Source: Apostichopus japonicus (taxonomy: Eukaryota > Echinodermata > Holothuroidea > Aspidochirotida > Stichopodidae). Taken from it: 64,000 nucleotides of DNA. Position numbers and translations under genes: made by a program. The stretch lies in NCBI RefSeq assembly GCF_037975245.1, contig NC_092565.1, positions 17,651,999-17,715,998 on the forward strand, given 5' to 3'. Within the stretch, counting starts at the first letter, position 1. The number at the start of each line of letters is the position of its first letter. Positions 48,269 through 60,900 of the stretch are shown here, in pieces. The notes below the pieces were generated by a model that ran no database searches, was not told the origin of the DNA, and worked only from the letters and a program-made list of their open reading frames with translations.

Positions 48269-50767
48269 AAATCAAATCGGGAAAGGAGTTAAGATCCAAG
48301 AAAACTCACAAGCGAAGAAGAAAACACGAATGTTTTACTTTCAAAAAGTGTGCATGTTCTATTAATTATAACGTGAGTGTTCTCATTGAATGCTTTCAGG
48401 TAAATATCAACACAATATTCAACGGCGGTGATTGAAGAGAGTAAAACGTAGGCTTAGAAGTCACCTAACGTCATGTTAACAGGCATACTGTACTGAATAG
48501 AGTTCTACCATAGCCGAGCCTAGGATATACCCAATATATAATGTTACTAGTGTAGGCTACATCCAACCAGGGAGCTGTTAGAGTAGCAGCTCCCTGATCC
48601 AACGTTTCGAGCCAGTAGCCATTAACAGTAATATACCAACACTAGTCTACAGTTAGATTTTGAGAACTGAAGCCTTAGTGAAGCTACAGTAGCCCTTGCC
48701 CAAATATAGTTGTGGATCTTCAGCCTTCTTCAGTACTTGTCAAAATCTGCTAGGCTAGATCCTAGCCTAAGTAGGACTAGCCTACAGTTACATTAGGCTA
48801 CAATAGGCCTGTAGCCTAGTGTACTGTAAGTTGTAACACACAGACACAGTAAAACATTAATAACCACCGTATCATGGGGCATCAATTTCATATTTTGACA
48901 AAATCTCAGTGAACAGGAAGAAATATACTTATCTTTACAACAATACCAGTACTACCAAACAAAAAATATGTTACTTGTGCCTAGGCCTCTACCATTTCCT
49001 GAAACTTCCATCAAATTCCATCCAGAGGAAAACCAAATCGCTGCTTTATAAAAGTCAGGTTTTTCCAGGCTACAAACTTCAATTGCAAAATATGGTAGTG
49101 GTACTGTACCGTACTGGTCAGGGATAAGTTAAGTACCTGAATTTTGTATAGCAGTTTTGTTGGCTCTGAACATTCCTTTGCTAGGCTAAAAACCATGGTT
49201 CCAGTTTACATACAAACACTGACATGTACATCTTTGCAGTTAGTAAAGCAATTTGCCCAGTTTGCATACAATTTTGTAATATGATAAATTATTCCCTGCT
49301 GGTATTCAAATGTCTAAAACAATAAACCAAGTATGTAATGTCACATGTAAATCAAGAAATTGACACTCTATTTCTTATAATGCATGGAACTTCAAATCCA
49401 AACACCAATGGTCCATATTTGACAAAATGACTAAAATGGGAATCTAGGCTAGGGCCTAGTCCCCTAGGTGATATAATGTGATTCAGTCAGACAAAACTGT
49501 AATCAATAATGCAAGCCCTTTTTTACTGTTAAACTACCATGATATTGTGAGGCCATTTTTGTATGCACTTTCTGATATTCCTGGCCCCTGGGTAATCATG
49601 TCTCAAAACGTAGTGTTTCTAAACTATTCGCAGCAATAAATTTGCAACCAACGATTTGTGTTATTCCGACCCTGTTATTCTTGTTGCTTACCTAACGTCA
49701 GGAAGTTTGTTCTTTCTTTAATTTTACTACTTTTACAAGCACCAACATTACAAAATTCAGTAAACAATCAGAAACCAAGTTGAATTTTCTGGCCAAACAC
49801 AGAAATAATAGCAATTGACATTGAACATGAACAGCAATTGGTTTGGCAATTCTTTCCTGTACTCATCCAGCTACTGTAGCCTACATTAATTTGTTCGGAG
49901 ATAGTCGAATAAACAGTTCAAATTTCAAATTTTTGTGCTGTTATATATCACTAACTGTAAGGTACTGTACAGTCAAGAATATTCATGCACATGGACATAT
50001 TGGGATTTTCTAGTGAAAAGAAATCTCCCAATGAAAAATTTACATTATATCATTTTTGAAAAAGATGCAGACCCCCTTACGCTACAGACTAGAACAAAAA
50101 ATATTTGGGAGTCATAACATGCAAATAATCTGCATGAAAAATGAGCCAATATTAAATCAGAAACTGTATCCTTAGGATAAGGCCATTTATAGGCCATGAC
50201 TACGTCACTGAGGAGTGAGCCTGAATGCACTCCTATTGTCTGCTACTAGCTCAGGTTACTAAGAAAAGATTTGTGCAATGTACCCGAACCAAATGCGGAA
50301 ACTTGGAAAGCAATTTCTAGTACTACTGTAAAGGCCTACTGGCAAGGCTACTGCTCTCTTCATTTAGTCCATACTATAAAGTTTTTATAGGATACTACTA
50401 TATGGATACTATATACTTTATAGTATACTATATGATATTACTATTATAATATATTATGTGAACTAACCACGTAAACGTATGATTTTCTATGTCTCACAGA
50501 GCCTGGACTTGGACATCCCTGGGTTAAATGTAACATGGAGTACATTATGTGTTTGATATGACACGTTTAATCTGGCAGTGCAGATAGTCGATCACTTGAG
50601 TTGTGCAAAATGAAAGATTTAGGACAGAACTGACTGTAATTAGTTTCTCTAGTCTGGATTGCTCAGGAAAGTACTTTTGTGAGCACATTGATCTGTCTAA
50701 ATTATTATCAGCACTTGTATGTTGACTTTCAAATCACCTTCAAATTCTGTTTGCTTTTATATATAGA
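48269..50767. other. Upstream region of the kinesin gene, no coding sequence seen
   Basis: Rich in TAGGCTA words (48490-48880), with a 10-bp perfect hairpin at 48568-48596 and an AT palindromic stretch near 50380-50460. TTTATATATAG just before the start codon may be a splice acceptor, which implies a 5'-UTR exon somewhere in this region. Confidence 0.35.
50207..50290. repeat. Repeat pair flanking first kinesin coding exon, left copy
   Basis: The run TAGCTCAGGTT.CTAAGAAAAGATTTG with its flanks matches 51017-51095, on the other side of coding exon 1, in the same orientation. Confidence 0.65.
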
Positions 50768-53700
50768 ATGTCCATCCTACCGCCAAAAGTGTCCCTGTCC
50801 GATGAAGAGGACAACCTGGGTGAAGATGAGCCAGTGCTGTATTCTACCGATATCAGGAAGAATTTGATGGAAGATTTCACTTCCAAGACTCCTATGAAGC
50901 TCACTCGTGAGAGCATTAACCACAAGAGAGAACATATGAAAGTCTTCCTCAGGATTAGGCCATTTACAGACCAAGAAGTCAGAGCCGGAGAAGAACAGGT
51001 ACATATAATATGGACTAAGGAGTGTGCCTGAAAATAATCCTATTGTCCGTTTCTAGCTCAGGTTCCTAAGAAAAGATTTGCAATGTACCCGACAATTGCG
51101 TGGTATGGCTTGGCAAACAGGTCTCACTAATGGAGTTTTAAAGGAAGAAAAGAAACTTGGCAAAAGCTAAAATTTGAATGCAATCAGTTATAACTGAATA
51201 CTTTAACTTGAAATGTCAGAAAATGACTGGCTCCATAAATACATCAGAAAAGAAAAAGACTAAATTTTTGATGACACAAGTCAACTCCAGTTAGCCTTTG
51301 ATTAATGTCTGACTCTGAGATAAAGTGATATACTGGTATGTTTCGATAAATTAGAATCAGACAATTTCCAGGGAAAGTTGAATGCGATAAGTTTGTAGGT
51401 ACTGTTTGTATTGTACAGTGCCATAGAATTCACTAACAGGTTTCTGTGTAGTTATATGGTAGTCTACACTTTTCAGTACATACAGGTACAGTATTCAGTG
51501 AACCCTACAGTACCATACCCTTGCGGGCATCAAGTTGAACTTTAGAAACATTTAGTTTTTTAGTGCAATTTACCGGTCTTAGAATTGAGCTGGAACATTG
51601 GTATGCCTAGTACTGTGTTTAACTGTAGTTGAGCTGCATAGATACTCTTCTGCAGATATGTATAGCAATTACACTGCCAGTATAAGAAACAAAAAGATTC
51701 ATATCTAAATTTAAACTTTTCCACCATGATTATGATATTAGAAATGGTTTAGCTATGTTAACATAATGTTTCTGTGACACATACAGCTTTACTTTGTCGA
51801 TTTGATCTGTGTCTGCATATAAACAGATCTAAGAATAATAAATTGACCAGGCCGACATGAAGTAACATTGACTAATTATGTTGCCTTCTTAATACTCAGG
51901 ATTGTATGCACGTCTCCAAAGATACCACACTCACAATGCGGGCACCGAAGAACAGTTTCGCGTTCAAGAGCAGCATGCGTGGATGTCAAGATATGACCCA
52001 CAACTTTACCTTCACCGGGATCTACGGCCAGGACACGAGTCAGAAGAACTTCTTCGACGACACCATGTTGTCGTCTGTAAAAAGTGTCATCGATGGACAG
52101 AACAGTTTGGTTTTTACGTATGGAGTCACCAATGCGGGCAAGACTTACACCATTCAAGGTAAACTGAATCAGTTGACATTAAAGCTTTAAAACCGGGTAC
52201 TGCGTGATTAACCAACCTAAAGATATGTAGTGACATACTGTAAATGATGTGTGTCAATCGTGTCAGAGGCAGGAGAAACTATGATAAATCTAGCAATTAA
52301 ATTGAGTGTTGGAAGATCCCTGAAATTCTCATAAATTCTGTTAACCATCGGTTTGTCTGGGAAAATAAGTTCATACATTGTTTGGCAGACTTGTTAGTTT
52401 GAGTGCAAAATGATATGGGTACAATACACTAGACACTAATGTAGTACAGACTAACAGTGCTAGTACAGTAGTCATTCAGTAGAATCTATAATAACTACCT
52501 TTTCTAGAGGTCCCTTGTACGAGGGCAGGTACATACACATACAATTACTGTGCTAGAATACCAGTACAAGACTCACTACTCATCTGGTGATCAGTTTCCT
52601 AAACAGTATTTTCATCTTTTTTGACGTGTTATACATTAAATGGCCATTTGGCGTAAATGCTGTAGTGCTCAGTTACATATAGGATTATCTATGGACCTCC
52701 CCAAAAATATATCCAAATACCTCAGTCCTGTCGTCTATTGCTTCACTTTATCATCAATATTTTTCTTTAAGACTACCAAACTTTTAATATGAAATTTTCT
52801 TAAGTTGTGTTGCCACAGTACTTCTTTCGATAAGTTTTACACTCATTATTTCTTTGTTCTGTTTATAGCTAGACCCAGTATCCTTCTAAAACAAGCACCA
52901 TTCTAGGTAGTTAAATTAAAAATGAACTCCTCTTCATCCCGCTTAATTTTTATTGTTTTTGCTTCCAATCAGGTATGCCACAAGATGGAGGCATCTTGCC
53001 CCGAACACTGGACGTGATCTTTAACAGCATAGATGGCAGGCACTACGATAGCATGAAGTTGAAACCACGGTACTTCTGCGACGTGGTCAAACTTACGAAC
53101 AACCAAGTTCAAGCCGAGGCAGCGATCAAGTCATCCGTCTTGTCTATGGCCAGTAGCTCATCTCAACAGGTAAAGTATGGTCCCCTTTATGGGCTAGAGC
53201 TAAAAGAATATACATCAGTATCATTGACTACCGATTCCTTGTTCTGTAAGATTTGGAGCTGTGGAAAATGTCAAAGATAGCAATCAGTTTCAAAGCAGGA
53301 TAAGTTTCATATAGGAGAGAAAAAGATACCCATTTTGGGTGAAAATTGAAATAATTTTTTTGTCATAACTTATAGATATAATTTTTGTCTGTTGCTGTGT
53401 TGGATGATAGCACACATTGGTTTCATTTAATAGCATGCATATAGTAGATCTATAGGTGCAATGTTGCACATGAAGAAGCAACCTTTGAGAATTGAAACAC
53501 TCTACTGTGACATTGGTGTATGATTTTAGCATGCCAAAGTAACAAGTGCTGAACAGTCTTGTAGTAGTAAGAGTATCATAGCATTAAGCAGGAGTACAAG
53601 TATACTTCCCCTTAGAGTGAGTATCAGTATGAGCTTCTAAGCATGTGTACAAGCACAATAAGAACTCTCCCCTTAATGTGAGTACAAGGCTCTCTAAGTT

Positions 53701-56700
53701 TGGGACTCAGTTCGAAGACTTTACAGTGCAGGGTCTATACTAGACTACCAAGATGCCCCAAGCACAGGAACAAATCCATGAGGTGAGTGCAAGTGTACCC
53801 AACTACTGTACGCTATGCTTCTACAGGAGCATGGAGATGCTACAAGTCTGGACCCAAGTAATATTCTTAACTACAAATGGAACCCCCCCCCCCCTCTCTC
53901 CAAAAAAGTGGGTACTTTAGAAATGAAATGGTGAATTAATAGGTAACAGTTTAATGACAAAAAAAAATATTGTGTTGTATGGTGCGACAACTGGTAGTCA
54001 TACTAGTGGAAAGAATCACGCAGCCCATATCACTCAATATATTAGTTGTTACTGTGTTTTTATTCTTTGTTTTTTATCCCTGCTCAAACATTGTCCCTAA
54101 ATCTATGGGAAAATTTCATTTGAAGTCAAAGGGAGGGGACCATTGCTTTTGATGGCTCGGTACTGTACTTGTTGTTTTGCGGGCAATAGGCATATTGGGA
54201 ATGGAAGGGATGCAGAGGTTAATCAGATGTTTACAGTTTCAAATTACATCCTGTGTCTGTTTTTGTTACATTGGTGTGTTATTAGTACAAGCAGTATTGT
54301 GACATGTCATGGCTTGACTCAATCCAATCGTTCTGCATGGTGAAAAGACTCCAATAGATTTGTGATCATATTTCCCCAAAGAGAATTTACATTGACTCGA
54401 GTCACTGACTTGTCTGGAGTCACTAAATTATCTTAAGCGACTCATCTCTCTCAAAATAAAGTGACTTTTACAACTCCATGTACTACAAATACATGTACAG
54501 CACTTAGTACTTTCCTGTAATGAGTTCTTATTTTCTTTCTCTTTTTCCTTTTGACAGGAGATTGAGCCAGACAGTCTTGAAGCTAGCGACATTGAAGCTT
54601 CAAGGCTCTCCAATAATTCAACCGTTTATGAAGACTCGTTAATGTCAGATGCTTCAACGTCATCACTTCAAGGAACTCACGATTCGACCAAAGATTGCGA
54701 TGGTGAGAATGAATCAAGAAAACCATGTTTGAATTTATTTTGAAAACCAAAATCAATCCACTGTCCAATATAAATCAACTATTCAAAGGCTAAAAGCATT
54801 AACAGTTCCAACACTGTTTGGAAATTCATGTGTCTGTCTTTTCTTTTTTCTTGATTAGTAATTGCATTATGTGAGTTTTAGAAGAATTAATTCTTTATTA
54901 TGTTAAAATCAGTGCTTTTATCTCCTTTTTGCCGTCACAAATCTGTCAAATGTTCCATTTCAGTTACCCAGAGTTTGATCAATGACATCCGTTCCAGGAT
55001 CCCAGACGATACCTCGATCGATGTTGAGGCACAGGGTCCTGTCAAATTCTCCATCTGGGTCTCGTTTGCGGAGATTTACAACGAGTACATCTACGACCTG
55101 CTGGAGGCGATGCCCAGAACCAAGAAGGTCCGTCGTCAGGCTCTGAAACTATCTGAGGATAAAAACGGAAGCATCTTTGTGAAAGGTAAAAACTTGCAAA
55201 TCTTCTGTTTAAGTTTTCCTTTTCTGTTTAGTTTGTTGCTTTGTATTTCTCAGAAACAGAAAATTGATGATGAGCTTCTTTTATTTTATTTTATTTTTTT
55301 TCCTGGGTTTTTACTGCATATTTCATTTTTTAAGGTAATATTTAAATTATTTATCCCATGTAGACGGTCCTTATTCATTGCCTTCATTTTACATTTTCTA
55401 AACAGGATTGAAGGAAATCCAAGTTTCAGGTGCGGATGAAGCTTACAAAGTTCTCAAGATCGGACAAAAGAATCTCAGTATCGCTGCCACCAAATTGAAC
55501 CACAATTCAAGTAGGAGGTAGGTGTTTGGTATAGTGTGTGTTTGTAAGAATAAATGAGATGTGAATTAATTTTATTTTAGAGGAAATGATCAGCTTTTCT
55601 GTTGACTATAACCCAGAGATCTTTGATGGCCATCCCCCTAAAGAGTCAATATTTTATGGTGTGTCCATCGTATTCTGCTGTTCAAACTGTGATTTCCTCT
55701 GATGCTTTGTTTCATTATTAGTACCTCATTAACATGATTGAAAGTGGTTGGTAAGTACCTAACTGCCCTACAAAATATTACTCTGTGGTACCGTCGGGCC
55801 TGATACGAGTAGGGGATATAGCGCTGGGACCAGGGTTTCTTAAGGGGCCAGAAAAATGACAATGGACATGAAGAAAAAAAGAGATGAAAAGTAAGGTTTT
55901 CTCATCTTCATATAAACTTGTGTGAAGAGTGTGGAAATGAGACAGGTTGAATGATTATTCTCAAGGCCCAGCTAGCTCGCTTCTGGATGCCAAACAAAGA
56001 GTTGGTCAATGTCAAGAACGTAACAACACATCGATAATTCATGGATTGAGAGAGAAAAGTGAAGAATTGCTGGTCCATGGTTGTATATTTCTTGCTGCGA
56101 GTTGTTTCCATTTTGGACTAGAAATTGACCTATGACATTGCCTGTATTAACCGATGATGATCAAAGCATCGTTTCTTGCCAGATGACATTCATAGGTGGG
56201 TGGATGAAACGTTGTCCTCACCAAAGGAATTATCCTTCTGGTGACTGTCATTGAAATGTTAGAAATTTGAGCCAAGCTCTAAGAATAAAGGGTGTGGTTG
56301 GTAATATTGTTGTATGTTCTTCCAACTAGCTTGAACAAGTAGTTGTGCAAAGAGTGTTTTGTGATAAGAATCAAGCGTCATGGTCACACTGTAACTTGAA
56401 TTTCTCTTCATCCTTGATTAGCATTTGGGACCATATTATGTAGACATGTATTCTACTTCTTGTAAATTTTGTCATAATATCTTTAAATAGCTGTCAGAGA
56501 TCAAAATTTGGAAATCTATGAGCATAGTAAAACCGAGGTTTCAAACACAGGTTTAAGTTATGAGACCCAATAGACCATGTAGCCTTAGAGCCTACATAGT
56601 CTTATCAACCGATTCAACTTTTCTCTCAAACTGTATCACACAAAGACATTTCAGTGGATAATTTGATATTTCAATTATTATTTTATTTGGTTTATGAATA

Positions 56701-57995
56701 TTTTGACTTGCAACTTCATGTACAGGAAACGATCAAAGGTTGCTACCAAAGCCAAGCTCTCAGGAGTTTTGCAGAGTCATCCAGTGTCGGAGCCTTCCGA
56801 CTGAAACTAACCTTTGTTATATTCTTTCTTTCAGTCATTGTATCTTCAGCATCAAGATCTTACGTGTCGTGGATGTGCAGGACCCCCACGTGGCTAGAGT
56901 CAGTAAAATCTCCTTCTGTGATCTGGCAGGCTCCGAGAGGTCCACTAAGACCCAGAGTGCGGGAGATAGATTGAAGGAGGCGGGGAACATAAACACCTCT
57001 CTCCTGACACTTGGGAAATGTATCCATGCTCTGAGATACAACCAGAACCATACAAAGTACGTTATTTATGGGCCGGGGAGTATATCTAGCTGGTAAAGTG
57101 CAGTTAACTTTGATTCAAGTCAAGTTGCTACACGATTGCAAACGTGTAAATAGTGCTTGCACACAAGCTGCGATATTTTCAACCAAATCATTAACTGTAA
57201 ATATTGTTATTCGTATTCAAATATGTAAGCTTTCCACTTATTTTCTGATGTTTTGTTGCACAAATTGTAAGGTCACAAGTTACCCTGCCATCCTGGCACT
57301 TTCATATACTTTTCAGAATATCTTACATGTCCATTACTACGATAGATAATCTCATACAAAAGTCCTGTCGGAATGTAAAATTTCTTTATCACTTTTATAC
57401 TGATGTCATTCTGATTTCAAAATGACCAGCAATGAAAACTTAACAAAACTGTGGTCCTTGAGTAAACAGTTTTAAACTAAAGTCAATTTTTCCAGGATTG
57501 TATATTAGTAATTACCCAAGATTCGAATGGACAATTTCTTATTCCAATGCAGTTTATATTTCAGTTGTAATTGACCTAGATTTAATGGGGGTTTTTTCAT
57601 CCACTTGGAGATGAATTTTACCAAGGTTTAGCTCTAAGAAAGTTTGTCCATCAGTGGTGAATGAATTGCAGTACATTGACACAAAATAACCATCCCAAAT
57701 TAAGCTTGCTTGGTGGGAGGACATTTTGGCTACTGGATAGCTTCAGGAACTCATCATTCTTTGTTGACAGTTCGTTTAAATTGAAGTCATATTCATGGTT
57801 CTTCTTCATAATTTTTCATCATGCTGCAGTGCCCACGCAAAGGTGATTCCTTTCCGTGAGAGTAAGCTGACAAGGCTGTTCCAGAGTTTCTTTCTGGGCA
57901 AGGGAATCGCTTCAATGATAGTCAACGTCAACCAGTGTGCCTCCTTGTTTGATGAGACCATGCATGTATTGAAGTTTTCTGCCATTGCAAAACAG
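50768..57995 (+). other. Kinesin motor-domain exons 1-8
   Basis: Exon 1 gives the N-terminal leader and first strand (VFLRIRPFTD). Exon 2 carries the P-loop (GVTNAGKTYTIQ). Exons 3-4 encode the divergent kinesin-6 insertion, with a Ser/Asp-rich stretch (DSLEASDIEASRLS). Exon 5 has KFSIWVSFAEIYNEYIYDLL. Exon 6 ends in SSR, completed as SSRSHC in exon 7. Exon 7 also carries SFCDLAGSER and GNINTSLLTLGKC. Exon 8 has PFRESKLTRLFQSFF and ends VLKFSAIAKQ. In the SSRSHS motif the last Ser is Cys here. Confidence 0.93.
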
Positions 57996-60900
57996 GTAGG
58001 TTTTTTTTTTTTTTTTTGCTGCTGGAGTAAAGAGTAGTATGATCGAGTACATAGCCACTTACAAGAGCTCTCATGTTGGAATCACAGGACATCTGAATAG
58101 GATGGTTAAATGAGGCTCCAGCTATAAAGCTAAGAACAGGAATACTTACAGTAATTGCATGTCTTTTTTTCTTTAAATGAGCTTACTGAATAAGTAATTC
58201 TGTAAGCACAAGATATGAAGGTTACCTTTTGTGTCATAACATATATGTTTTAATCCTTGAGAAACTTCTGTGAATGTTGATTGGAAGGTTTCATCTTTTC
58301 AAAACAATCTAGTCAGCATAGACCATACCCCTCTCATAGCAGACATACATTCACTGTCATAAATCTGCACATAATGTTTGGGAGCAAACATTTTTGGGGG
58401 GGGGCTAGTCATTATATCTTTTATATCTTTTAACTTGAGCAGGTATTTCAGAGCACTGTAACAAACATATAACGATTCAAAATATATCATCATGTGGATG
58501 TGATTGGCAGCAAACGCTGATACAAAGTAAGCAAAAGAAACACAGCCAAGCTCCATTTAAACCTGCACGTTCCTTTCATAAATGCTTTCTCTCGATAGGT
58601 AACAACGGTCACGTCCAAGCTGGACAACAAATGGCAACTGCCCAAGCCAAAGAACAAGCTGATATCCGCTCGAGCGCTCTCTCTAGCCGTGGACAAATCT
58701 CTGAACTCAAATAATGCCAGGGCCTCCATCCCCTGGGCCACACCCAAGACTATGGCCCGAGAGGTACAGCGGGCCAGCGACCTGACGAGGATCGACGAGA
58801 GCATCGTCGACGAAGAGGATGAAGAAGAAGAAGAAGAACTGGATGAGACGATATTTGATGACGGTACACCTCAGGACAAGGAAGGCGTGGCTGGAGCGTC
58901 TCGAACGGTAAGCAAAAATCAGCTTTTTTTGGGGGGGGGTTGGTCAGCTTCATGTATTTGTTATCAAAACAAAGACATGTTTGGGATTTAGGCCGATTCT
59001 TTTGTTAGCACTTAATGTAGTACTTAGTCATTAACACACACAGTGTTCAGAACTAACAGAGGGCACTGTGAATCTTGTGACATGCTGAATTTGAATAAAT
59101 CCTGTTCTACAAGTCGTGTCGTGATAGAATGTGTGCTTATCTCATTTTGTCCTGGACACTTCTAGTGGGTATCGTGTAATATCATTTTGTAGCATTACTT
59201 GAAAACGATTTTATCGTGATACATCTCCTCTGCCACAGACATTTCCAGATTCCTATTATCTCTCCTAATGCAGGTTCTGGTCAACCTGGTGAATGTCCTG
59301 AAGAATGAGCTGATCGAAGCTAAGCAACAGATACGGACCATAGAATCTCAGATCCGGGCAGAAGTGTGTGAAGAAATGGCCAAACAGCTGGTGGAGATAG
59401 AGGCCAGTTATAAGTAAGTAAACCCAATGCTAACTTCTTTCATCTATAGAGTGGTTGAAAGCAAATCAGACTCCTACGTAATCTTCTGATGCAGCCTTTA
59501 AAAACATCTCAGTAGACCTCCGACATATTGTCTTTGTGATTCTGTCATCTTTAGCGAGAGGTTACAAGAAGAGAAGGAGATTGCGGAGGAAGTGTTGGAG
59601 AAAAGGATGGAAATTTTAACAAAATCAGTGAAAAAGACCCATTCCAAGCGGCCCCGCATCCAGGAGGACCCAGAAGAATATGTTCCAGCAATGGTGCACA
59701 CTGCTCTAGAAGCAAAAATGGAGGTGCGTCGTATCGTTCAGATACAGTTGTTTAAAATGATTGTGCATGTATGTCATAAAAGACGGCCATATATTTTAAG
59801 CAACGCTGTCCTTTTTCATAAGCGGCTCCTGCAATTTTAAAGCAGGTGTATCTTAACAGTTGCTGACTCAACTCATGGGAATCTAGGTTGCTTTCATCAG
59901 CTGGTTGTGACTGCACCTACCCATATAAGACCGGACAAAATACATTATTGCATTCATATGGAATATTATCACAACAATGGTAGGAATATGGTGGAATGTG
60001 GTTGAACCTGACTGGTACCCGCAAATGCAACCACAAAATGTCAGCGATCTTGTCAGATTGCATTCCTGTAAACATTTTAGACACAGGCAACTCGTGAATA
60101 TTTTAGAGAGCTAGAACAAATGCTGATTGCCATGATTGGGCTCTGTAATTGTTGGCGAAGAATTTCTCTGGTGTCACATCTCAAAATGTTTAGCGAGATG
60201 GGCAAATTGCTATACTAATGTAAAGATGTGTAGCAGTTATTGTACACTTAGCCATGATATTTCCAGTATTATAGGAGAAACGAAGATTGGTAAATGTCAA
60301 AATTGCAACACCAAAATGTGAACACTAAAATATTTCTTGCTTTTTTGCTTCTGGAGCATTTTTGATGCAAGTAAAATCCCTGTCTGTCTCAGCTGATCAT
60401 TAAAATTTGTAGGGCAGGGAGACTAAGATAAGGATGGATGGATGGTCAGTCATTATATAATCTGGTCAGTAATGCAAGAGAAAATCTGGCAAACACTGCA
60501 TTTATTTATGTATCATAACGATTAGACTTTTTCTTACCGTTGAACAGGAAAAAGAGGAGAAAATTGCCGAACTTACTAAGGAACTGAACGACAGCTACAC
60601 GTATTTGCAAAAGGTGAGAAAAACTAAAAAGTAAAACTTGACGTGTCTGTAAATATCGAAGCCACCTGGCAGTTGACAGAGTAAGCCCATGAAAGGACTT
60701 TCCCTTCTCTATGGATTAGTCGATAAATATTGAAAGCGGTTTTCTTTAGTTGGTCGACAATTTTTGGCCAGACCTGCTCTGCGTTACTCAAAAATAATAT
60801 CGCAATTGATCACAGTGAGACAAGCTTTTAGATTTCTTTACCAAAGGAAGGTTTAATTTAGGGGTTGAGTTATGAGAAATAAGCCCTTGGTGTTTTCTAC

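Noticed and set aside
50679-50867. Frame overlapping kinesin exon 1
   Set aside because: Out of frame with the kinesin exon and without homology.
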